The notes beneath the pieces were generated by a model that saw nothing but the letters and a program-made list of their open reading frames with translations, made no database searches and was not told the origin of the DNA. A DNA stretch of 28,075 bases. Source: a virus. The stretch covers positions 1-28,075 of IMG/VR virus record IMGVR_UViG_3300025636_000025. The stretch is one strand, 5' to 3'. Made by a program: the position numbers and the translations under genes. Below, piece by piece: positions 14,400 to 23,320 of the stretch (the stretch's first letter is position 1; every line of letters begins with the position of its first letter).

Positions 14400-17116
14400 T
14401 GGCATACAATAAATTAAGATTTTACGATAGTGATTCTAATGAATTGAACCTGGTCCAAAATAATGGCATCTGGGAAGGTACTGTATATTTACCATTAGTT
14501 TCTACTGGACTTTATGAAACGTTGACTCTACATATCTTAGAAGAGGTCAAGGGTGATCTTGGCGGTACTCAATATGTTAAACCGATTGCAGAAACACCTG
14601 GTAATTTTAAATTTGAATTTGAATTTAAATTAAATTACGGTGATAGTGAAGACATATACTTATATAGTGCCAAATCTGAAATGGGTGAATTATATGTTAG
14701 CATAGATAAAACTCAATCTGAAGATATTTTACCATCTACCACTGCTATTTCAACTGATAATGGATTTAAAGTTGTTGATAGTAATCTAAAAGCACTTCCA
14801 ATAATTTCTAGGATGACATTAAGTTCTGAAGTTGAAGGTTTTCATATTAGAACACTTAACATCTATGAAAATTTAAATGGTGTTAGAGGTGCTAAAATAG
14901 CTAGTATTAAAGTTTACGGTGAAGTTGAAGGTGAAGATGAAAGACTAAAGGTTTTATTAACCAATATGGGAATGAACCTAGATACCACAGACTTTTATAT
15001 TTTTAAAAGCTCAGATATACAAGAAGGTTCTCCGGATTTTACGATCTTAAATGAAAAACGTAAAGAATTACTATTACAAGCCTCACAAATCAAACCATTT
15101 ATTGGAACTTACAAAGCTCTATTACATGCAATTGATTTTTTCGGATATGATAAATTAACTCTAAAAGAGTATTGGTTAAACATTAATGAAAATGCAGAGA
15201 ACTTTGGTAAACTTAAAGCCGTTGCAGTTCCAAACCAAGATGTAGTTGGATTTTTAGCTGATAAAAATAAAGGTAACGATTTACCAAATAGTAATCAAAA
15301 GAAAACTTCTAGATTTTCATTAGTCTATCGAATCAATGCACCAACCGGGGAGTTTGATGAATGGGATATTCCTCGAGTTGAAGAGACTTTAGATTTTTCA
15401 CCAGATGAAGTATTAATTAAACTATACGGTTTAAAGAATAAACTACAACGTCAATATTTACCACTACAAGCAAAAATTGTAGATATTACAGGTGAAGCTG
15501 ATTATTTTTCACAGTTTAATCAAAATATATGGAATAACCAACATGCTATTAAAAACCAACAAGCCGGTGTAGAATTTGATTTTGACTTAACACCGAGTGG
15601 CAGAAATATATTTATCGAAGATTTACGTAAAGTTGATTATAGATTAACTGGACTTTCGCAAGATTTTAATAATTTAAATGAACGACCTGAAATTAGCGAG
15701 TCGATTAAAGACTTTTATAGTACTTATTATAATGAACCATTAGATACTTTTAATACTGTAGATGGAATTCCAATTGGAGCACCTATTGTTTTAGAATTAA
15801 CAGAGATGGGTGATACTTGGGATGATGCTAAATTTACATGGATGGATGCTGAAGATACTGGTAATCATCATTTGCAATGGAATAACTGGTGGCATCGTAA
15901 TGTATATGAGGTTGAATGGGTTTTAAGAGGTCCAAGAAACTATTTTAAAGCCTTTAGAGGAGCTATTGAAGATTATAAAGTATTTCCATTAGTCTTACCA
16001 TTTGATGGGACATATACAGTTGATGCTAACTTATACGATCTATATAATGTTAAAAGTACTAAAACTAAAAAGGATCTAATTGAAGTTAAAAATAAAGCTG
16101 TTGAAGTCTATGGACTAACACAATTTGCCGGTAAGAAATTAAACTGGAATGAATACAAATACACTTGGAATTCTGCTGGTGGTTCTTGGGATTGGAGTAG
16201 AGTAAATACTTCTACCGTAGAAGATTCTATTGCTACTTATTATTTAACACTAGATCGTGCTAATTATATCACAGATGATTCTAAAGGTGCTGAATTTTCA
16301 ACAGTTCGTAGATTTTTAGATTCAACTCAACCTAGTGGATTTAATGAAACACCAGGACCATACCAATGGCGAGAATTATTAGAACATGTTTGGAACGATG
16401 GACCTGAGGTAACTTGGAACATGACGAGAGTTGGTGGTGATATTAATTCATCTTTTAAAATAAAATTAAATGGTTATTCAAACGGTTATAATTTAGAAAT
16501 TACACAGATTAATTCGGTTAATAATGAAATATCATCAGATTCTTATAAAATACAAGCAACATATCCAGTTGATAATCTAGATTTAGCAGCTTGGCAAGCG
16601 ATTGCAATTGAATTAAATAGCCTAGATCCAATTCAACATCCAATCTTAAGTAGATTTAACTATAATGAGATACTAGTTGATAATGTGTCTGGCGGTGCTG
16701 GCCCACAAGAAGAAGATATATGTGAATATATTTTAGCCGTAGGTAAAGAACCGAGTAGGAGTTATGATTTTAATACTGTTTCATTTAATACCACACTCGG
16801 TGGTGAAATAACAGATAAAATTAACTTCACCAGCTATAATCCAAGTTTTGATGATACATATGTTATAAATTCACAGGCAACATTACACATATTGAATCAT
16901 TTAACGTTTTCGTATGATTTAAGTAATATGCCAGGTATAGTTGCTCAACAATGGAGATTAATAAATAACACCTTAAATAAAGATGATATATATTATAATA
17001 ATCAATGGTTGACTTATTTGTTTAAGTACAAAGGTGATTATACAATTGAATTAGAATTGACTGATTCAAATGGAAATAAGAACAAAACAACTAAAAATAT
17101 TTTAAAAATAGTTTAA
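14399..17116 (+). CDS. Large gpI/gp7-like wedge protein with Trp-rich segments and PKD-like domains
   Basis: The protein has 905 residues in the slot where phages with gp25-J order carry the I/gp7 subunit. The N-terminal ~200 residues are beta-rich. Residues ~218-258 hold a helical segment (EKRKELLLQASQIKPFIGTY, then FFGYDKLTLKEYW) resembling the conserved helical part of I-type tail proteins. Three Trp-rich stretches follow at ~471-505, 582-603 and 655-675 (TWDDAKFTW...WNNWWH; NWNEYKYTWNSAGGSWDW; QWRELLEHVWNDGPEVTW). PKD-like beta sandwiches seem to lie at ~500-560 (LPFDGTYTVDANLYDLYN) and at the C-terminus, ~805-905 (YKGDYTIELELTDSNGN). Exposed PKD and Trp-rich parts suggest sugar or surface contact. 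The wedge role rests on position and the helical segment. Confidence 0.6.
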   Translation: MAYNKLRFYDSDSNELNLVQNNGIWEGTVYLPLVSTGLYETLTLHILEEVKGDLGGTQYVKPIAETPGNFKFEFEFKLNYGDSEDIYLYSAKSEMGELYVSIDKTQSEDILPSTTAISTDNGFKVVDSNLKALPIISRMTLSSEVEGFHIRTLNIYENLNGVRGAKIASIKVYGEVEGEDERLKVLLTNMGMNLDTTDFYIFKSSDIQEGSPDFTILNEKRKELLLQASQIKPFIGTYKALLHAIDFFGYDKLTLKEYWLNINENAENFGKLKAVAVPNQDVVGFLADKNKGNDLPNSNQKKTSRFSLVYRINAPTGEFDEWDIPRVEETLDFSPDEVLIKLYGLKNKLQRQYLPLQAKIVDITGEADYFSQFNQNIWNNQHAIKNQQAGVEFDFDLTPSGRNIFIEDLRKVDYRLTGLSQDFNNLNERPEISESIKDFYSTYYNEPLDTFNTVDGIPIGAPIVLELTEMGDTWDDAKFTWMDAEDTGNHHLQWNNWWHRNVYEVEWVLRGPRNYFKAFRGAIEDYKVFPLVLPFDGTYTVDANLYDLYNVKSTKTKKDLIEVKNKAVEVYGLTQFAGKKLNWNEYKYTWNSAGGSWDWSRVNTSTVEDSIATYYLTLDRANYITDDSKGAEFSTVRRFLDSTQPSGFNETPGPYQWRELLEHVWNDGPEVTWNMTRVGGDINSSFKIKLNGYSNGYNLEITQINSVNNEISSDSYKIQATYPVDNLDLAAWQAIAIELNSLDPIQHPILSRFNYNEILVDNVSGGAGPQEEDICEYILAVGKEPSRSYDFNTVSFNTTLGGEITDKINFTSYNPSFDDTYVINSQATLHILNHLTFSYDLSNMPGIVAQQWRLINNTLNKDDIYYNNQWLTYLFKYKGDYTIELELTDSNGNKNKTTKNILKIV

Positions 17117-17118
17117 AA

Positions 17119-17667
17119 ATGGCGACAATTACACAAATTTTAGGAACAGATAGCCTTTCATCATCAAGAATCGTGTTAAATGATAACTTTACAGCAATAA
17201 ATGATCAAGTAGAAGATATTGCTGGTTTATTGGATGTTAATACACAAACCTTAACATTGACAGGTAACTTAAATGCTGATGGGATTCAATTAACAAGTGG
17301 TAAATTTACTGTTAATTCATCTGCAATTACATTAGGATTAGAAACAACAGTAGGAAACACATTAATATTAGGAGGTGGCTTAGTACATTCAGTAACACCG
17401 AGTGAAGAGACGTCAATGCCTACAACTGGATATGCTTTAGATACTTATAAATTAGCAGTAGATGATATTACGATTTCAAATGCAAATAGAATTGGTCAAG
17501 AAATTACATTATTTGCAGCATCTGGAAATACTAATATTACAAACGCCGAGACTAATATAGCAGGTGTAACATCTGTATTTATAAATGAAAATGGTACATT
17601 AACACTTAGGTATATTGATACTGATTTGTGGTGTATCATATCATCATTTAATTGTACAATAGCATAA
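17119..17667 (+). CDS. Small tail-fibre-like structural protein
   Basis: The protein has 182 residues and is rich in Thr, Asn, Ser, Ile and Leu with few aromatics, a composition typical of beta-stranded fibre proteins. The N-terminus (LSSSRIVLNDNFTAINDQVE) looks like the 'start then short helix' attachment region of phage fibre components. It is followed by regularly spaced short strands (TLTLTGNLNADGIQLTSGKF). The C-terminal third (GQEITLFAASGNTNITNAET, then NENGTLTLRYIDTDLWCIIS) resembles a small beta-sandwich tip. No intramolecular chaperone motif is visible. It begins two bases after the stop of the 905-residue gene, opening the fibre section. Confidence 0.6.
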   Translation: MATITQILGTDSLSSSRIVLNDNFTAINDQVEDIAGLLDVNTQTLTLTGNLNADGIQLTSGKFTVNSSAITLGLETTVGNTLILGGGLVHSVTPSEETSMPTTGYALDTYKLAVDDITISNANRIGQEITLFAASGNTNITNAETNIAGVTSVFINENGTLTLRYIDTDLWCIISSFNCTIA

Positions 17668-17686
17668 TAAATAAAACTTAAATTAA

Positions 17687-19624
17687 ATGGCAACACCATT
17701 AATTAGATTACCACAAGAACAAGGAGGTACAATGTATGCTTTCTCTAGTGCTGCTAGAGATCTTACTCGTGCTTATTATAATCCTGACCTTGTATTTGAA
17801 TATTCAAAATTTGCACTACTAGATTTACCAGTAGTATCAGTGCCTGCACAGGGTTCAACAAACAATTATATACAATTTGATAATTTATTTGACGGAGGTG
17901 TGCCGTATGACGGTAATGACCCAGATGATAATGCAAATCGCCATTTTGCACAAACATTTCAAAATTACGCATTAAATTTAGAAGACTTTATCTTAAACGA
18001 TGATGACTTCGATTCTACATTATATTCATCAGATTCAGAAAAAATATTATTCAAATGGTTAAACCATATTGGAGCATTTAGGGTTAGAAACGCAACTAGT
18101 CAAGAAGCTGCTACTGGATTTCCAAGAGCAATTGAAGAAAATAATTCAGAATTGACAGGTTCTGAATATAGCAGATTAGTACAGTATATCGGTGATATTG
18201 ATGTTTCTAATGATAAAAACTATCAAGGTAATACTTATAATGAAATATTTATAAATGTTCCTTCTAGTGTTGGTTATACACCTGAAGTTTTATTCAAGTC
18301 ATCAGAATATAATACAACCGCAACTCAATACCCAATAAATACTAATTATATTAATGGTAGAGATGGACAAACACATCCAGATCCTAATATAAATTTAGAT
18401 CCAATATCTGATAATGTTGATAGTACAATTAACTTAGATGTTAATGAAACATATAATTACGGAATTGATTTCGATGAAGCAGCATATGCTAAAATTGTTA
18501 ATGATAGCACATTAAATAATATATTTGATTATTCAAAAAGAGGTGGTGATTTTAGATTTAATGCGATCTTAGTATATTATGATGTATATTCAAAATCAAA
18601 TGGTGGTAATAAAAGTACTAATTTATATGGTATTATTTTATTAGACAACTGGAAACAAGATCCTGGATCGAGTGGATGGTACATACCAGAATTTACAAAA
18701 TATAAGCCAAATGATGTTACTGGATTAAATGGTAACGCGTATGCCTTAAAATTAAATGTTAAATTTAATTCTTCATTAGATAATGTTGGAGTTGAGAAGA
18801 ATATCAATGATTTTTCTACATTTTCAATGGATATATTCTTTGATACCACATCATCTTTAGAAAATGCTTCAAAAATATTAATAGAAGCTAATAAAAATTA
18901 TTCTGATTTAGTAAGTCGTTTTGAAGATTTAGAAACTTTATTTTTAACACAATTAGAACAAGAAGATTTAGTAAGTAGGATTAATACTTTAGAAACTGCA
19001 ATTGAAAACGCGGCTTTAAACTTTAGTAGCTCTAGCGATATTTTAGATATGCTTAGTTCTACTAACCAAAGGCTAAATCAAATAATTAATGGTGAAATCC
19101 CTACAGAAGTTCAATATAATACAGATGTTTTAAGAGCTGGTGATGGGATTAAAATAGATAAATCATCTAAAAATGCTATTAAAGTACATAATACTAACTA
19201 TGGATATAGTTTAAATGAATTATATTCATATAAAATTGCAAACGGACAAATTATATCAAACTTAAATAGTGAAACGCCGTTTAATCCATCGTATAGTGAC
19301 AAAGATTCAATCTGGACACGTATTAAGAAATACGATAATTTGGTTAGGATTTATTTAGAAGAAATCGCATTCAATAATAATCTAAATATATACTTAGATG
19401 ATAGTGTTACTACATTTAAAAAAGGTCAAACTATTAAATTTACATTTAAAACACCTATTTTAAATTTAAATAACCATAAAATAAATATTTACACAGATAA
19501 ACAAAACGGTTGGATTTTAAAAGCTAGTATTCCTTCAACTGATTTACTAAGCAATAAACCATATATCGAAATGATATGTGTTGATGAAATAAACAAGACC
19601 TTTGAACTTGAAATTATAAGATAA
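17687..19624 (+). CDS. Tail fibre / structural protein with trimeric coiled-coil stalk
   Basis: This 645-residue protein has a conserved-looking N-terminus (PLIRLPQEQGGTMYAFSSAA followed by RDLTRAYYNPDLVFEYSKFA), probably its attachment domain, then a long acidic Asn/Asp-rich region. Residues ~388-443 form a clear coiled coil with two similar 20-residue units (DLVSRFEDLET and DLVSRINTLET). A fibre-like segment follows (VLRAGDGIKIDKSSKNAIKV), and a beta-rich C-terminal domain of ~130 residues may be the distal tip. This head-stalk-tip layout suits a trimeric fibre or whisker. The exact role and receptor are unknown. It ends one base before the next gene. Confidence 0.6.
   Translation: MATPLIRLPQEQGGTMYAFSSAARDLTRAYYNPDLVFEYSKFALLDLPVVSVPAQGSTNNYIQFDNLFDGGVPYDGNDPDDNANRHFAQTFQNYALNLEDFILNDDDFDSTLYSSDSEKILFKWLNHIGAFRVRNATSQEAATGFPRAIEENNSELTGSEYSRLVQYIGDIDVSNDKNYQGNTYNEIFINVPSSVGYTPEVLFKSSEYNTTATQYPINTNYINGRDGQTHPDPNINLDPISDNVDSTINLDVNETYNYGIDFDEAAYAKIVNDSTLNNIFDYSKRGGDFRFNAILVYYDVYSKSNGGNKSTNLYGIILLDNWKQDPGSSGWYIPEFTKYKPNDVTGLNGNAYALKLNVKFNSSLDNVGVEKNINDFSTFSMDIFFDTTSSLENASKILIEANKNYSDLVSRFEDLETLFLTQLEQEDLVSRINTLETAIENAALNFSSSSDILDMLSSTNQRLNQIINGEIPTEVQYNTDVLRAGDGIKIDKSSKNAIKVHNTNYGYSLNELYSYKIANGQIISNLNSETPFNPSYSDKDSIWTRIKKYDNLVRIYLEEIAFNNNLNIYLDDSVTTFKKGQTIKFTFKTPILNLNNHKINIYTDKQNGWILKASIPSTDLLSNKPYIEMICVDEINKTFELEIIR
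18905..18999 (+). repeat. Imperfect 60-bp period tandem repeat in the coiled-coil coding region
   Basis: Two copies begin at 18905 and 18965, each opening with the identical 12 bases GATTTAGTAAGT and containing TTTAGAAACT 22-25 bases further on. They encode DLVSRFEDLET and DLVSRINTLET, so the unit is 20 residues. This looks like a duplication that lengthened the stalk. Confidence 0.6.
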
Positions 19625-19625
19625 T

Positions 19626-22600
19626 ATGAGTGCAAACAATTCAATATCACAATTACTTGAACAGTTTCTAGAATTAAATACTAATTCTCTAGAAACTTTC
19701 AATCGTATTAACGAGGCTATTACAACTGATAAAGAAACAGTTGCTTTAGATTTATTCGATACAAATAACCAAACTATGCGAACGGTTCAAATACCAGCAT
19801 TTGGTTATTTAAAAAGAGAAATCGATAGACTTAATAAAAATGTACAGCAGATTAGTGGTGTTGAAGGTTCTAGTGCTAATGTTAGATTAAAAGATGGTTC
19901 GTTTAGAAAAATACATACTACTCGTTTAAAAGGTCCTTCAAAGCCTATTACATCTTTAGCAGCTCCAACTCAATTTAATACTAAGTTGAATGAGTTTTTC
20001 GAAGATTTTTTAAACCCATTATTAACCGTTCGTTTAGATGTTAGTGGTCAAATTCCAGTAGAAACTGAAAGAGTTTATATTGAAAGATTTATTATTGATA
20101 ATGATGACCCTAACTCGATTGATGAGTTTGAAGAAAGCTATAGAGGTCAAAGCGAGATTGATTATGATACTTTCTCGAATGAACTAATAAATAATAATAT
20201 AAAATATTACGTTGACTCAGAAGTCATTGAAATGCCTATTAGAACTATTCAGTATAATGGTAATTTTGATGTAACTAAAGTTAGTAATGAACAAAGAACA
20301 CAAATAGTTGATGGTGTTTCTCAAACTAAAACTATAAAACTATTTACTTTAAATAAGTTAACATATAGTGATAGTGCTAAAAATTTAAAAGACACTGAAG
20401 TTTTAAAAACTAATGATTCTTTAATAATTAATTCAGGTGAATATAAAACACGTTATTTAGTTAAAGGTATCGATGTTTCTACGAGTCAGGTTGAATTAGA
20501 ACTATTAGAAGGTTATGAACCAATCAATGTTGGTGCTGCACAATTATCTATTTATAAAGATATTGATACAGATTTAGATATTGAAATTAAAATAGGATTT
20601 GATGAAAGACAAATAGTTTTTGTAAAACCTATTGATTCTGTTTCAAATATTCCAGCTAATGTATATTCTCCTGGTATTGGATTTTATTCAAATGATTTAA
20701 CATTAACTCAAGTTGATGGAACTCAAGTTAGTTTAGCTAAATATTATAAGGATGAAGTTGCTGATTTCGGTCAGTTTATTAAATCATTAAAGGTTGATTA
20801 TATTCCACCGGCAAGTGTTGGATTAGTTCCAAATACGCCAGTGCTTGAAGATGATAACTTTAAAGTAATACAAATAAACAAACATTTAACTGATAATTCA
20901 ACAACACAAAAGATTAAAAGGTTAAAATCTGATAAAATTGCATCTGAACAAACTTTAAAACAGTTAGATGAATCAATACGTCAGAAAAAAGCTGAACTTA
21001 ATACTCGTAAATTTAAATCTCAAATTGAAAAGGATAAACAAAAGAATGAATTAAATTCATTAATATCCGAAAGAGATTCAGAAGCTAAATTATATGCTTC
21101 ATTAGTAACTGATATTAAGGCTAGTGCTGAATCTTCAGATATTGCAAATGTTTCTCCTAAATTTAGAATTCGTGGTTTTTGGTCAGTGCCAGAACCTAGA
21201 ATCGTAGGTGAAGAAGTTTTACAAGAAGTTGTTCAATTTAAGATTAGATATCGTTATGTATCAACCAATGGTAAAACTAGTCAAATCGAACAAATTAAAT
21301 TTAACGATGGTGTAAATAATACTGAAAAAACTGCAGCATTTTCAAACTGGGTAGAAGTTGATGGTCCGGTTAGAAAACGTGGTAAAAATGATAATGGAGT
21401 TTATACATGGATGTCAGAGAGTGAGGAAGACGCTCAAGCAGTTAACTTTAATTCTTTAGATATTCCTATTAGTAGCGGTGAAATTGTAGAGGTGATGGTT
21501 AAATCTGTTTCTGAAGCTGGATTCCCGGCTAATCCAGTAGTAAGTGACTGGTCAGAAATAAGTAGAATAGAATTTCCAGAAGGAGAATTAGCAACAGACT
21601 CGTTAAGTGGTGTTGTATCTTCTAATGAAATTGATAATATTAAAGTACAAATAGAATCTGATTTATCTGCTAATGGGTTATATCAACACATTGGTGATGG
21701 TTTTACAACTAACGATAAGTTTTTTGCACATACTGCAACTGGAATTGCTTCTGGGTTTTTAACTAACGAACAAGCACCGATTTCAGTTTATGATAAATTA
21801 GTACAATTACAAGAAGAAATTTTAAGATTAAGAGCACAAGTTGAAGGTACTATCGGAGAATTACAAGTACGTATTATTGATGAAGATGGTAACGTAACTC
21901 AAGTAACAAATAACTCTAAAGTTGAATTGTTTGCCGGTTATTATATTAATGAATTACCTGAAACTAATTTTAAAGGACATATTGTAACTAAAAACTTTAA
22001 GGTTGAACTTTCTAATACTAAAGCATCTAATTTAGAATTAATTGCACGAATTATAGGAGATAGAACTCAACCAGCATACACTTCATCTAATGGTAGTTAT
22101 TTTGGATTAGGTAGTACTATAGATCCTAAGGTAAATGATAACACATATTATACTACTGAAGGTAAATATGATTTAGTGCCTGTGGTTTATCAGAATTTAA
22201 ATGCCGAAGATATTATTAATTATGAATGGTTTAATTCAAGCCCAGAGCAATCATCTCAGTTAAGAGGCCAATTTATTAACTCTAGATTTACTAACTTAGC
22301 TAATGACAAAAAATTTTATGTGACCGAAAATATTGATGGGGATGATACCGGATATACTTTATATGAATATGGTTTAAATTATAATATTACCGGTGTAACA
22401 TCAAACGCTGACGGTTCTAGGAACTATACAGGCTCTAATGTTAGTGTTTATTCAACCAGTAATGTTGATCCATCCGTTGATTTTATTTGGAATGGTGGAT
22501 CTACCACTGAAGGACCTCAATTAACAACTTTAGCTGCTGTAACTAACGAAAGGTACAATAAGGGTATATTAATGCATATAGACCACCCATTATTAGAATC

Positions 22601-23261
22601 TAATACAAACATCTTAAATATCCAAAGTAATGGTTATGTTGGGTTTCCAAAAACTACACCTAAAAGATCGGATATTATATATGGTAAACAACAAACGGCA
22701 TTTAAATTAACAAATACCATAAATAAAGCAGGAGGTGCTGGAACTAGAAAAACTCTTAAAAATTCCTTTGAACCAAATGACCAATATTTATTAGGTGGTT
22801 ATTCATGTGGATCTTTCTTATTTGTATCACCATTAAATAAAGAATCTTTAGTTGTAGATGCAGATAATAAAACAGGTAAAACTATAATACCAGGTGGTAA
22901 TGCAAATGCAATTACATTAGATATTGTATTCCAATATAGAATGACCGATTATTATGGTCCTGGTGATTCTGGAATTGGAAGAATTGGTGGAATTGTTAGT
23001 GGTGATTTTAATAAAAATATAACTTATTCTAAAGAATTAGGACTTGATATTCTAGATTCAAACGGTAATGATTTTAAATTTGATTTATCTGTTTATGCTA
23101 AATATAGACCTTTAGGTAAAAATATAAATTCTATTGATGCCTCATTATTAACTAACTATAACACATTTGCTTCTGGATCATCATCTAACAGCAACGCTAG
23201 AAATGTATTTTTATCAGATGCTGTAGATTTCGGGTTGCCAGATAGTTATGATGTTAGATAA
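19626..23261 (+). CDS. Very large structural protein with coiled coils and an FN3-like region (1211 residues)
   Basis: The N-terminus is helical (LEQFLELNTNSLETFNRINE) and is followed by VQIPAFGYLKREIDRLNKNV, which looks like an oligomerising or docking segment. A beta-rich region spans ~120-420. Residues ~425-497 form a highly charged coiled coil (KIKRLKSDKIASEQTLKQLD). Residues ~503-648 look fibronectin-III-like (RIRGFWSVPEPRIVGEEV, later VMVKSVSEAGFPANPVVSDW), similar in style to domains of tail-tip proteins. A short coiled coil follows at ~721-752 (KLVQLQEEILRLRAQVEGTI). The C-terminal ~160 residues hold a Gly-rich region (GGYSCGSFLFVSP, then YYGPGDSGIGRIGGIVSG). I do not recognise the family. 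Position and build suggest a peripheral baseplate or tail-tip protein. Confidence 0.6.
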   Translation: MSANNSISQLLEQFLELNTNSLETFNRINEAITTDKETVALDLFDTNNQTMRTVQIPAFGYLKREIDRLNKNVQQISGVEGSSANVRLKDGSFRKIHTTRLKGPSKPITSLAAPTQFNTKLNEFFEDFLNPLLTVRLDVSGQIPVETERVYIERFIIDNDDPNSIDEFEESYRGQSEIDYDTFSNELINNNIKYYVDSEVIEMPIRTIQYNGNFDVTKVSNEQRTQIVDGVSQTKTIKLFTLNKLTYSDSAKNLKDTEVLKTNDSLIINSGEYKTRYLVKGIDVSTSQVELELLEGYEPINVGAAQLSIYKDIDTDLDIEIKIGFDERQIVFVKPIDSVSNIPANVYSPGIGFYSNDLTLTQVDGTQVSLAKYYKDEVADFGQFIKSLKVDYIPPASVGLVPNTPVLEDDNFKVIQINKHLTDNSTTQKIKRLKSDKIASEQTLKQLDESIRQKKAELNTRKFKSQIEKDKQKNELNSLISERDSEAKLYASLVTDIKASAESSDIANVSPKFRIRGFWSVPEPRIVGEEVLQEVVQFKIRYRYVSTNGKTSQIEQIKFNDGVNNTEKTAAFSNWVEVDGPVRKRGKNDNGVYTWMSESEEDAQAVNFNSLDIPISSGEIVEVMVKSVSEAGFPANPVVSDWSEISRIEFPEGELATDSLSGVVSSNEIDNIKVQIESDLSANGLYQHIGDGFTTNDKFFAHTATGIASGFLTNEQAPISVYDKLVQLQEEILRLRAQVEGTIGELQVRIIDEDGNVTQVTNNSKVELFAGYYINELPETNFKGHIVTKNFKVELSNTKASNLELIARIIGDRTQPAYTSSNGSYFGLGSTIDPKVNDNTYYTTEGKYDLVPVVYQNLNAEDIINYEWFNSSPEQSSQLRGQFINSRFTNLANDKKFYVTENIDGDDTGYTLYEYGLNYNITGVTSNADGSRNYTGSNVSVYSTSNVDPSVDFIWNGGSTTEGPQLTTLAAVTNERYNKGILMHIDHPLLESNTNILNIQSNGYVGFPKTTPKRSDIIYGKQQTAFKLTNTINKAGGAGTRKTLKNSFEPNDQYLLGGYSCGSFLFVSPLNKESLVVDADNKTGKTIIPGGNANAITLDIVFQYRMTDYYGPGDSGIGRIGGIVSGDFNKNITYSKELGLDILDSNGNDFKFDLSVYAKYRPLGKNINSIDASLLTNYNTFASGSSSNSNARNVFLSDAVDFGLPDSYDVR

Positions 23262-23288
23262 TAATGTATATTAGCTCTACATAAAAGT

Positions 23289-23301
23289 TGATATATAGAC
23301 T
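23289..23301 (+). promoter_or_regulatory. Candidate phage late promoter (TGATATATAGACT)
   Basis: The motif lies in the 59-base gap after the 1211-residue gene and 19 bases before the ATG at 23321. It keeps the ATATATA core and the A-C-T end seen at 9751. The gap is one of the few unlinked junctions in the window, which supports a new transcript starting here. Confidence 0.42.
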
Positions 23302-23320
23302 AAAGAAAAATATCACTTAG

